A DNA stretch of 64,000 nucleotides from Alphaproteobacteria bacterium (GTDB lineage: Bacteria; Pseudomonadota; Alphaproteobacteria; Micropepsales; Micropepsaceae): positions 1 through 64,000 of the forward strand of contig JAJPHG010000016.1 in the NCBI GenBank assembly GCA_021325375.1, read 5' to 3'. Of this stretch, positions 1-7,563 are shown piece by piece. The notes beneath the pieces are model-generated. The model was given only the letters and a program-made list of their open reading frames with translations. It made no database searches and was not told where the DNA came from. The translations under genes were made by a program, and so were the position numbers. Positions within the stretch are counted from its first letter, which is position 1; each line of letters begins with the position of its first letter.

Positions 1-289
1 CGACCATGGACGAGCTCACATTCACGGGCAGCCCGATGCGCGCACGCAATAGGACATGACAATCTCCTGCATCAGGCACATCGCTGGAGCAGGGTTTGCG
101 CTGACTGTCCCCTGCGCCATTCAGTCTTCATCCCACTCCCGTCGTCAGGCAGCTCCACGCGCGAGCGGACCGGAGCGGTCAGGGCGATGCGCCACCGTGT
201 TTTGTTGAAACTCTATCGGGCGACTGAATTGCAGAAATTCCCGCCAAGCGACCTAGTCGGCCGTCGTGCTGAGCGGTGCGGCGGCTGGA
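1..289. other. Left-edge stretch without a confident gene
   Basis: I see no convincing coding region. A short plus-strand reading frame runs in from the left edge and stops near position 60; it could be the last codons of a gene outside the window, but it is too short to identify. The stretch contains one short copy of the dispersed extragenic repeat at 103-119. It lies beyond the 3' end of the leftward transglutaminase gene, so it may also carry that operon's terminator, although no clear stem-loop with a T tract is visible. Confidence 0.4.
103..119. repeat. Short copy of dispersed extragenic repeat
   Basis: The core GACTGTCCCCTGCGCCA matches the cores at 3894-3910, 9815-9831 and 12470-12486 with few changes. 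Only the core half of the longer copies is recognisable here. Confidence 0.4.
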
Positions 290-1258
290 TTACTGCTGCT
301 GCTGCTGTTGCTGATAGAACTGCTCGGCGCGGGTGGGTGGCTCGGAGCCCGGCTTGATCGGGCGAGCGACGCGCAGGAATTCGTCATGGCGCACCGGCGC
401 CTGCGTCGGCTGCACGGAAACCGAGATCGCCAGTTCGGACTGCGCGCCGCCCTTATAGGTGCCGCGCGTCGGCGGGACATCGGCGTAATCGCGGCCGACG
501 GCGGCGCGGATATGCCGCTCGCCGGCGAGGGTATCGTTCGTCGGATCGAGCCCTATCCAGCCAAGGCTCGGCAACCAGGCTTCGACCCAGGCATGGGTGG
601 CGTCGTCGCCGGAACGGTCCTCTCCCTTGCGGCGGTGGTGGAGGTAGCCCGAGACATAGCGCGCGGGAATGCCCCAGCTGCGCGCGGCGGCGATCGTGAT
701 GTGGGCAAAGTCCTGACAGACGCCGCGCTTCGCCCGCAGCGCATCCTCGATCGGCGAGTGCACTTCGGTTATGCCGACTTCGTATTCGAAAGCGTCGTGG
801 ATCGTCTTGTTCAGATGCCGCAGCGCGCTGAGCGTGTCGCCTTGCGGCTTTTCCAATCCCTTTGCCGCCATGAATTCGCGCAAGGAAGAGGACATGTGCG
901 CGAATTTGGACTCGTCGATCAGATCCAGATGATCGGCTGAAAGGTTGAGATTGTTGTAGCGGCTCCATTCCAGCTCATCGACATTCTGTGGCGGTTCGGG
1001 CGATGCGGCCATCTCCACGACTGCCTGCACCTCGATGCGAAGTTCCTGGTGGCGGCGCAGCACGTTGAAATGATAGACGGCATTTCCGAGATGATCGGTG
1101 TAGGCATAGAGTTGCGCGCGCGGGTTGGTGGCGATCTGGAAGCTGCGCAGCGCCTGCGGGCCTTCGGAACGCGGTTGCATCCTGAGCTCCATCACGCTCT
1201 CGCGCACCGGCGCGTCGTAGCGGAAGCGTGTCACGTGGCGGATGGAGTAGTGCATCAT
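290..1258 (-). CDS. Transglutaminase-like cysteine protease-fold protein
   Basis: This 322-aa cytoplasmic protein has an N-terminal transglutaminase-associated beta domain (about residues 1-90) and a transglutaminase core. The catalytic triad is visible: Cys181 in GVCQDFAH, His222 in THAWVEAW and Asp238 in LDPTND. Proteins of this family are thought to act as peptidases or peptide-ligating enzymes rather than true protein cross-linkers. It is the last gene of a leftward three-gene cluster, 31 bases after the alpha-E gene. ATP-grasp, alpha-E and transglutaminase genes occur together in many bacteria, and a peptide synthesis or modification pathway has been proposed on that basis. The protein ends in seven consecutive glutamines encoded by a CAG/CAA run just before the stop, which is unusual. 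No signal peptide is seen. The family assignment is secure; the substrate is unknown. Confidence 0.93.
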   Translation of the reverse strand: MMHYSIRHVTRFRYDAPVRESVMELRMQPRSEGPQALRSFQIATNPRAQLYAYTDHLGNAVYHFNVLRRHQELRIEVQAVVEMAASPEPPQNVDELEWSRYNNLNLSADHLDLIDESKFAHMSSSLREFMAAKGLEKPQGDTLSALRHLNKTIHDAFEYEVGITEVHSPIEDALRAKRGVCQDFAHITIAAARSWGIPARYVSGYLHHRRKGEDRSGDDATHAWVEAWLPSLGWIGLDPTNDTLAGERHIRAAVGRDYADVPPTRGTYKGGAQSELAISVSVQPTQAPVRHDEFLRVARPIKPGSEPPTRAEQFYQQQQQQQ

Positions 1259-1289
1259 CGTCCTCGGGTGGCGAAGCGGCAGGACATGG

Positions 1290-2234
1290 TCAGAGCACCG
1301 TTTCCGCGTCGTAAGCGATGTAGGTCGCGTAGACCGCGTCGTGGATCTGCTCGCACTGCCGGGTGATGTTGACGAGGAACGCGTCGATGGTGCCGCCGGT
1401 CAGCTCGTCGATGTGGCCGAAATCGACCGCGGCCTTCAGGCGGCCCGCCAGCCTTTCGCAATTCGCCCGGCGCGAGGGCGGCGCACCCGGCGCGACATGG
1501 CCTAGCGCTTCGACCACCCGGTCCACCGAAAACCGCACCGAATGCGGAAACTCCGCGTCGAACAACAGGAATTGGGCGATGGTCTCGGGCTTGAGCGCCG
1601 CGGTGTATTCCTTGCAGTAGGGTTCGAAGGCGGTGCAGAACTTGAGCAGCACGAGCCAGTCGAAATATTTCGGCGGCGGCAGAAGCCGGCTCGGCGATCC
1701 GACGCCGAAATAGATGTCGAGAAGCCGGCTCACGAGCTGCGCCCGTTCGATGTGCCTACCGAGTTCGAGGAACCGCCAGCCTTCGCCGTGCCGCAGCGTG
1801 GAGTAGGTGACGCCGCCCAGCGTGAAGAGATCCTCCAGCGCCTGGCGGAAGAACAGAGCCGGCTGATGCATCCACACCGACCGCGCGGTCGGATCGCGGG
1901 TGCCGAGATACAGCTTGTTGAGATGCTCCCAAACTTCGGTGGAAAGCTGCTCGCGTACCTGGCGTGCGTTGTCGCGCGCAAGATGAAGCGAACTCACCAG
2001 CGACGCGGCATTCGTCCGGTCGAAGGCGAGTGCCTGGGTGACGGCAAATGCGTCCGCGCCGGCGAGGTCCTCGCCCGTGAGCGCGGCCGCGACGCGCCGC
2101 CACGCGGCTTCCGCGTCTTCCGGCGACTGCTCGATCATGGATTCCAGATTGACCGCAATCAGTCGCGCGGAGTGCTCGGCGCGCTCGACGTAACGCGCCA
2201 TCCAGTAGAGGGAGTCTGCGACGCGCGCGAGCAT
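1290..2234 (-). CDS. Alpha-E domain-containing protein (DUF403-type)
   Basis: The product is a 314-aa all-helical cytoplasmic protein beginning MLARVADSLYWMARYVERAE, the typical opening of the alpha-E (DUF403) family, and it covers the usual family length. Alpha-E proteins are partners of circularly permuted ATP-grasp enzymes and are thought to work with them in making or attaching a peptide; the biochemical role is not settled. I chose the ATG at 2234 because it overlaps the stop codon of the upstream ATP-grasp gene by one base (TAATG), which indicates translational coupling. An in-frame ATG at 2252 is possible but would overlap more. The long open frame extending upstream of this start is only a shadow of the ATP-grasp gene. 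Confidence 0.93.
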   Translation of the reverse strand: MLARVADSLYWMARYVERAEHSARLIAVNLESMIEQSPEDAEAAWRRVAAALTGEDLAGADAFAVTQALAFDRTNAASLVSSLHLARDNARQVREQLSTEVWEHLNKLYLGTRDPTARSVWMHQPALFFRQALEDLFTLGGVTYSTLRHGEGWRFLELGRHIERAQLVSRLLDIYFGVGSPSRLLPPPKYFDWLVLLKFCTAFEPYCKEYTAALKPETIAQFLLFDAEFPHSVRFSVDRVVEALGHVAPGAPPSRRANCERLAGRLKAAVDFGHIDELTGGTIDAFLVNITRQCEQIHDAVYATYIAYDAETVL

Positions 2235-3739
2235 TATTGGCTGAGCACCCATGTGTCTTTCGAGCCGCCGCCCTGGCTGGAATTGACGACGAGGCTGCCT
2301 TTCTTCAGCGCCACGCGCGTCAGTCCGCCGGGAACGATCCGCGTTTCCTCGCCGTGAAGGATGAAAGGGCGCAGATCCACATGACGAGCCTGCACCTGGC
2401 CGTCCACCAGCGTGGGAGCCGTCGAGAGCTGGATCGTGGGCTGGGCGATATAGTTCTCGGGATCGGCGCGGAGTTTTTCGGCGAACTCCGCGCGTTCCTT
2501 CGCGCTCGCATGCGGGCCGACCAGCATGCCGTAGCCGCCGGATTCGCCCACCGCCTTGACGACCAGCTTGTCGAGATTGGCGAGAACGTGGTTCAGGGAT
2601 TTTTCCTCGCGGCAGAGGAACGTCTCGACGTTGGGCAGAATCGGATCTTCGTTGAGGTAGTAGCGGATCAGCCGCGGCACATAGGCATATACCGCCTTGT
2701 CGTCGGCGACGCCGGTGCCGAGCGCATTCGCCAGGATCACATTGCCGGCGCGGTAGGCGTTGAACAGGCCCGGCACGCCGAGCGCCGAATCCTCGCGGAA
2801 GATGAGGGAATCGATGAAATCGTCGTCGATCCGGCGATAGATGACGTCGATGCGTTTCAGGCCGCTGGTCGTGCGTGCATAGACCACATTGTCGTTGACC
2901 AGAAGGTCGCGACCCTCCACCAGCTCCACGCCCATCTGGCGCGCCAGAAAGGCATGCTCGAAGAACGCCGCGTTGAATACGCCGGGCGTGAGCACCGCGA
3001 TCGACACATCCTCCTGGAACGGCGCCAGGGATCTGAGCGTGGCGAGGAGCTCGTTGGGGTATTGCTCGATCGGCCTGACGCGGGCGGCGCGGAACACGTT
3101 CGGGAACGCGCGGCGCACGACATCGCGATTGGCCAGCATGTAGGAGACGCCGGAGGGCACGCGCAGATTGTCCTCCAGCACGACGAACGCGCCGTCCTCG
3201 CGCCGCACCAGATCGGTGCCGCAGACGTTCACATAGGAACCGTGCGGCACCGCGACGCCGCGCATCTCGCGGCGATAGTGCCTGGAGCCAAGGATCATCT
3301 TGCGCGGCACCACGCCGTCCTTCAAGACATGGCCGTCTGTATAGATGTCGAGCAGGAACTGGTTGAGCGCCTGGATGCGCTGTTTCAGTCCGCGCTCTAT
3401 GTGCTCCCACTCCGCCGCGGCCACGATACGCGGCAGAAGGTCGGTGGGAATGATCCGCTCCGTCGCCTGCGCGTCCGCATAGACGGTGAACGTGATGCCC
3501 TGATGCAGAAAGCTCTGTTCGCAAACATGCTGACGCCGCATGAGTTCGCCGGAGGGAAGGGTTTGCAGCCTCCCGTTCAGCCCGTGATATTGCGCCCGCA
3601 CCGTGCCGTCGGGCGCGAACATCTCGTCATAGGCGGCGCCGAGTTCATAATGGGGATAGAGCGTGTTGCCGGGGGCGGGCGTCGATGTCCCGCTTGCCGC
3701 CCGGCCGGCTATTTCAGGCTGTCCCACCCCTTGCTGCAT
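2234..3739 (-). CDS. Circularly permuted ATP-grasp family protein
   Basis: This about 501-aa protein matches the circularly permuted type 2 ATP-grasp family in composition and order. It has an N-terminal segment with YDEMFAPDGTVRAQY, a central region with LEDNLRVPSGVSYML, and the glycine-rich loop LVVKAVGESGGYGMLVGP followed by DLRPFILHG near the C-terminus. Such enzymes are predicted to form amide bonds using ATP. It is the first gene of the cluster and its stop overlaps the alpha-E start. The start is uncertain: ATG at 3739 gives a length close to the family norm, while ATG at 3826 adds 29 unconserved residues; neither has a strong ribosome binding site. Any start further upstream would read through a non-coding dispersed repeat (3849-3927), so I exclude those. 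Confidence 0.9.
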   Translation of the reverse strand: MQQGVGQPEIAGRAASGTSTPAPGNTLYPHYELGAAYDEMFAPDGTVRAQYHGLNGRLQTLPSGELMRRQHVCEQSFLHQGITFTVYADAQATERIIPTDLLPRIVAAAEWEHIERGLKQRIQALNQFLLDIYTDGHVLKDGVVPRKMILGSRHYRREMRGVAVPHGSYVNVCGTDLVRREDGAFVVLEDNLRVPSGVSYMLANRDVVRRAFPNVFRAARVRPIEQYPNELLATLRSLAPFQEDVSIAVLTPGVFNAAFFEHAFLARQMGVELVEGRDLLVNDNVVYARTTSGLKRIDVIYRRIDDDFIDSLIFREDSALGVPGLFNAYRAGNVILANALGTGVADDKAVYAYVPRLIRYYLNEDPILPNVETFLCREEKSLNHVLANLDKLVVKAVGESGGYGMLVGPHASAKERAEFAEKLRADPENYIAQPTIQLSTAPTLVDGQVQARHVDLRPFILHGEETRIVPGGLTRVALKKGSLVVNSSQGGGSKDTWVLSQ

Positions 3740-4249
3740 GTGCGAAGGAGAAGGCTTGCAGATCGATCCGTCAAGCGCCCGACGCCGGGAATTCCCAGGT
3801 TCGGCGCCGATGTCCCGGAATTTCATACGGCTGCTGCGAGGATGAGGCACCCGCCAGTCTTCATCGCGGCCTTGGCGGGCGCACACCCTCCCCAAACTGC
3901 TCTCTGCGCCCTTTCCTGCTTTCCTAGAACCGCATCTCGAGCGCTAGCCTGAACTCCGCGCAGCGCCACGCCGCCGTCGAAGGTCGCGACCAGTGCCTCG
4001 GGCACGTACTCGCGTTCGGGCTCGTGATCGGTGAAGCGCGTATGCGAAGGCTTCGCGGTCGCCTTTGGGGTAGACGTATTGCTGTGGCCTGCCCGGCTGT
4101 CTACGAGCGCGTCGGTCTCGGCGCCGACCTCGTCGATGTGGCGGCTGGGATGGCCGTAGGCCACCCCGCGCCGCCTGCTCTTTTCTTATTGGGGAATGCT
4201 GATAGCCTCGCCTCTTCGTTGGGCAACGCATCTTTCCGAGGAGTTATCC
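3740..4249. other. Intergenic region between divergent genes
   Basis: This stretch of about 510 bases separates the leftward ATP-grasp operon from the rightward Kelch gene and should hold both promoters. It also holds one long copy of the dispersed repeat. A leftward open frame at 3823-4164 has some protein-like composition in its middle but runs into the repeat and has no family match I recognise, so I do not call it a gene. Confidence 0.4.
3849..3927. repeat. Long copy of dispersed extragenic repeat
   Basis: About 80 bases align with 12424-12512: CATCGCGGCCTTGGCGGGCG is identical in both, followed by CTCCCCA, an ACTGC core, CTGCGCC and a pyrimidine-rich TTTCC-GCTT tail. The two copies differ by small gaps and scattered substitutions. 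Confidence 0.55.
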
Positions 4250-5677
4250 ATGTTGCGTCGTGTTTTGATCGTTGCCGTGTTGGCGGCCCTCACGTCGGGC
4301 CTTGCGCATGCCCAAAGCGTGCAGGCGTTGAAGCACCCCGCGCCAAGCGGAGCCCAGCTCACGTTTCAAATGACCGATGGAACGGTTCTGGCGCAATCCT
4401 TCAACGATCAAAAGTGGTTCAAACTCACCCCCGACATCACCGGCAGCTATGTCAACGGGACCTGGTCGGCCGTTGCCAGCTTTCCATCGGGATATTCAGC
4501 CGACGCGTTCGCCTCGCAGGTGCTCGCCGACGGGCGGTTGCTCGTCGAAGGCGGTGAATACAATTTCGGCAATTTCGCGCTGACAAATCTGGGCGCCGTC
4601 TACGATCCCGTCAAAAACACATGGACCGCCGTCAAGGCGCCGAAAGGCTGGAAGAATATCGGCGATTCGCCCTCCGTCGTCCTTCCCGACGGTCACTTCC
4701 TCCTCGGCGACAAGCTGAACAAGAAGATGGCGGAGCTCGACCCCTCGACCATGACGTGGACGGAGGTCAGCTCGAAAGGCAAGGCAGACTTCAACGCGGA
4801 AGAGGGATGGACGCTGATGCCGGACGGATCGCTCCTCACCTACGACGTGAAGGACAATCCGAATTCGGAAAGCTATTCCCCCGCCACAGGCAAGTGGACG
4901 AGTTTGGGCAGCACGGTCGCGAACCTGCAGGCTCCGCCCTGCTGCGATTGCGTGACCTATCCCCCGAAGAACAAATGCTACTTTCCCCCCGGCGAAGTGG
5001 GACCCGCGATCCTGATGCCGAACGGCTCGGTCTTCGCGACCGGCGGCCTGCATCAGGGAGACAACGCCGGGCACACGGCCATCTATACGCCCGGCAGCGG
5101 TTGGGCGGCGGGCCCCGATTTCTCCAACCACGACGACGCCGGCGACAATTTCGCTTCGCTGCTGACGAACGGACACGTTCTCGTGCAGGGCTCGAGCGGG
5201 ACGCTCTACGAGTTCGACGGCACCCACCTCACGGCCGAGCCGGTAAATGGGGGCGGCAACAGCCTGATGATCCTGCCGACCGGACAGGTCCTTGTCGGCG
5301 GCGCGGAAGTCTATAGCTCCACCGGCACATATCAGGCGTCCTGGCAGCCGGCCATCACCTCGGCGCCCTCAACCGTCACGCGCGGTTCGAGCTATCAGAT
5401 CTCAGGCACGCAGTTCAACGGACTGTCGCAGGCCAATGCGTTCGGCGACGAATTGGAGACATCAACGAACTATCCGCTCGTCCGCATCACCAACAACGGC
5501 ACCGGTCATGTGTTCTACGCGCGCACGCACGATCACAGCACGATGGGGGTCGCGACCGGAAGCCAGATCGTCTCGACGAACTTCGATGTTCCAAGCGGAA
5601 TGGAGACGGGCGCGAGCAACCTGGTCGTGGTGGCGAACGGAATCCCGTCACCGCCGGTCTCGGTGTCAGTCCAGTAG
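4250..5677 (+). CDS. Secreted Kelch-repeat beta-propeller protein
   Basis: The 475-aa product has a clear signal peptide (residues 1-22, ending AHA) and is exported. Residues of about 30-390 carry repeated blades of the form DGRLLVEGG, NGSVFATGG, NGHVLVQGS and TGQVLVGGA, typical of Kelch or galactose-oxidase-like propellers. One blade has a cysteine-rich insertion (CCDCVTYPPKNKC). The C-terminal about 100 residues form a beta-sandwich with YARTHDHSTMGVATG, resembling the terminal domain of galactose oxidase-like proteins. I see no evidence for the copper ligands of true galactose oxidase. The start at 4250 follows GAGGAG at a spacing of about 6; the in-frame ATG at 4196 lacks this. A secreted phosphoesterase gene follows 85 bases downstream and is probably co-transcribed. 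The precise function is unknown. Confidence 0.88.
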   Translation: MLRRVLIVAVLAALTSGLAHAQSVQALKHPAPSGAQLTFQMTDGTVLAQSFNDQKWFKLTPDITGSYVNGTWSAVASFPSGYSADAFASQVLADGRLLVEGGEYNFGNFALTNLGAVYDPVKNTWTAVKAPKGWKNIGDSPSVVLPDGHFLLGDKLNKKMAELDPSTMTWTEVSSKGKADFNAEEGWTLMPDGSLLTYDVKDNPNSESYSPATGKWTSLGSTVANLQAPPCCDCVTYPPKNKCYFPPGEVGPAILMPNGSVFATGGLHQGDNAGHTAIYTPGSGWAAGPDFSNHDDAGDNFASLLTNGHVLVQGSSGTLYEFDGTHLTAEPVNGGGNSLMILPTGQVLVGGAEVYSSTGTYQASWQPAITSAPSTVTRGSSYQISGTQFNGLSQANAFGDELETSTNYPLVRITNNGTGHVFYARTHDHSTMGVATGSQIVSTNFDVPSGMETGASNLVVVANGIPSPPVSVSVQ

Positions 5678-5762
5678 CGTCCAGCCGGCGGGTTGGCGCG
5701 TTTCAATCTTTCTGCCGGGCGCAACGGATCGGAAATATCGGCGGGGAACCGGGAGCCTGACG

Positions 5763-6752
5763 ATGCGGACGCGACACGGGCATTTTGGTGCAGCGTTCGC
5801 AACGATTGTCCTCTTCTGCGCGCTCGCGCACTCTGCTGCATTGGCCGGCGATGCTCCCACCACCAAGCGTGTTCCCACCGTCCACAACATCAAGACCGTG
5901 TTCATCATCCTGATGGAAAACCACAACTGGACCGGCGACGGCAGCAAGGACATCAAGGGAAATGCGAGCGCTCCCTACATCAACAACACGCTGCTTCCGA
6001 TGGCGTCGCATGCCGAGCAATATTTCAATCCACCGCATATCCATCCGAGCCTTCCGAACTATCTATGGCTGGAAGCGGGGACGAATTTCGGCATTTTGAA
6101 CGATGGCCCGCCCAGCAAGAACGCGCAGGACACGACCAGCCATCTGGTCACGCTTCTGCAAGCCGCCGGTGTTTCCTGGAAGGCGTATCTGGAGAACTCG
6201 CCCAAGAAAACCTGCCCGCTGACAGACAGCGGCCCCATCGATCAGAACGGCGACCCGCTCTATGCCGTGAGGCACGAGCCCTTCGCCTATTTCGACGACG
6301 TCACGGAAAACCTCAACAAGCACTCCACCAACTGCATCGCCCATCTTCGCCCCTACACCGAACTGGCAAAGGACCTGAAGAAGAATACGCTCGCCCAGTA
6401 CAATTGGATAACACCCAACCTTTGCGACGACATGCATGACCCGTGCGCGGGCAACACAATCGCGCACGGCGACACGTGGCTGTCGCAGAACGTTCCCGCC
6501 ATCCTCGCCTCAAAGGCGTATCAAGAGGGCGGTGCGTTGTTCATCACCTGGGACGAAGCGGATTCGGGCGACGGCCCCATCGGCATGATCGTGCTCTCGC
6601 CTTTCGCCAAGGGCGGCGGCTATTCGAACACGATCGCCTACACACATGGCTCTACCTTGCGAACCATCGAAGAGATATTCGGCGCCAGTCCTCTCCTCGG
6701 TGACGCATCGAAGCAGCAGGACCTTAGCGATCTGTTCAACGTATTTCCCTAA
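5763..6752 (+). CDS. Secreted phosphoesterase-family protein (acid phosphatase/phospholipase C superfamily)
   Basis: The 329-aa protein has a signal peptide (about 1-29, ending ALA-GD). It then has the family's opening motif VFIILMENHNW, with the metal-binding Glu52-Asn53 pair, and it keeps the closing motifs THGSTLRTIEEIFG and ITWDEADSG. These mark the PF04185-type phosphoesterase superfamily, which includes bacterial acid phosphatases and non-haemolytic phospholipases C acting in the periplasm or outside the cell. It is shorter than phospholipase C and closer to the acid phosphatase branch. The start at 5763 has GGGAG about 9 bases upstream; the open frame extending upstream only overlaps the Kelch gene. 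The position after the Kelch gene suggests a shared secreted task, possibly phosphate scavenging. Confidence 0.88.
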   Translation: MRTRHGHFGAAFATIVLFCALAHSAALAGDAPTTKRVPTVHNIKTVFIILMENHNWTGDGSKDIKGNASAPYINNTLLPMASHAEQYFNPPHIHPSLPNYLWLEAGTNFGILNDGPPSKNAQDTTSHLVTLLQAAGVSWKAYLENSPKKTCPLTDSGPIDQNGDPLYAVRHEPFAYFDDVTENLNKHSTNCIAHLRPYTELAKDLKKNTLAQYNWITPNLCDDMHDPCAGNTIAHGDTWLSQNVPAILASKAYQEGGALFITWDEADSGDGPIGMIVLSPFAKGGGYSNTIAYTHGSTLRTIEEIFGASPLLGDASKQQDLSDLFNVFP

Positions 6753-7517
6753 TATCCGGGCATCCAGGCGCGTGAGGCGAGTTTTCGTGTTCCAGTGGAC
6801 TCGTGGAGATCTGTAAGGCTTTCCAACGCATCCGCGCTCGTGAGTGCCAATGCCCCGGAGGGAGCGAACACGCCTCAAAAGGAGTTTTGGCGCAGAAATC
6901 CTCGCGCAGACTAAAGGTCTGAGCACTCCAATTGCGGCATGGAGCGTCGGCCTGGCTGCATGTGGGATAGACGAGGCCGTACAAATTGCCCTGGTTGTCG
7001 AACGCCATGTCTTGATAGCCGGTGCCAAATGCACCACTCATCGCGATGCTCGCGGGCATTTGCACCATGGTCTGGAAGGTCCAACTGCCGCCTTGCTTTG
7101 CGAGTTCGAAAATCGTGCCATCGGGGTTACCGTTGGCGCCGCAGCCGCTGTTGGTCGTCCCACAGACATTGCCTGCCTTGTCAGCGACCAAAACACCGCT
7201 GAGTACAGCGCCATCGCTATCGCAGTCGAATGCCTTGACGGCCGAAGCGTTGTAGGTTTTGCCCGATGGCGTCAGCACGAGGATCTGCCCACGGCCGTTC
7301 TAGCCGAGGGGGGCTCGACGAACACCGATCCGTCCGAATTTGCGAAGGTCGCTATGAGAGGATCGCCGGAAACCGGCGCCTGATAGATCACCTGAAGCCC
7401 GGGCTTTGCGGCAGCAGGGGCGGCGAGCATCCTCGACCGAGGCCTTCCGCGCGTTCGACGCCGGGTCGAGCGCGTTCCGCCGCGCGCGCCAAGCTTAGGA
7501 AATCGTAACAATTTCAT
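6736..7517 (-). pseudogene. Frameshifted remnant of a GloVer-type tandem-repeat protein
   Basis: Two overlapping leftward frames together look like one broken gene. The first begins MKLLRFPKLG at 7517 and contains ATFANSDGSVFVEPPS. The second carries DKAGNVCGTTNSGC, NPDGTIFELAKQGGSWTF and AFDNQGNLYGLVYP, the spacing and residues of tandem GloVer repeats (GNLYGTT...GTVFEL). The frames join if one base is restored near 7300-7302, where AACGGCCGTGGGCAG would read NGRGQ. Downstream of about 6950 the frame loses all similarity and runs into the 3' end of the neighbouring phosphoesterase gene. Intact relatives have many more repeats, so this is also truncated. I am fairly sure of the repeat type and less sure of the exact ends. 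Confidence 0.55.
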
Positions 7518-7563
7518 TTCCGCAGGCGTGTTAAAGGCTTTTTGAATTGCGGGAGTGCGTCGC

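Noticed and set aside
266..940. Plus-strand open frame of 224 codons
   Set aside because: It is antisense to the transglutaminase gene, whose catalytic triad is intact; GC-rich antisense frames stay open by chance.
2237..3952. Plus-strand open frame of 571 codons
   Set aside because: It is antisense to the ATP-grasp gene and has no domain or signal.
3823..4164. Leftward open frame with some protein-like middle part
   Set aside because: Its 3' third runs through the dispersed repeat, it has no ribosome binding site I trust and I recognise no family.
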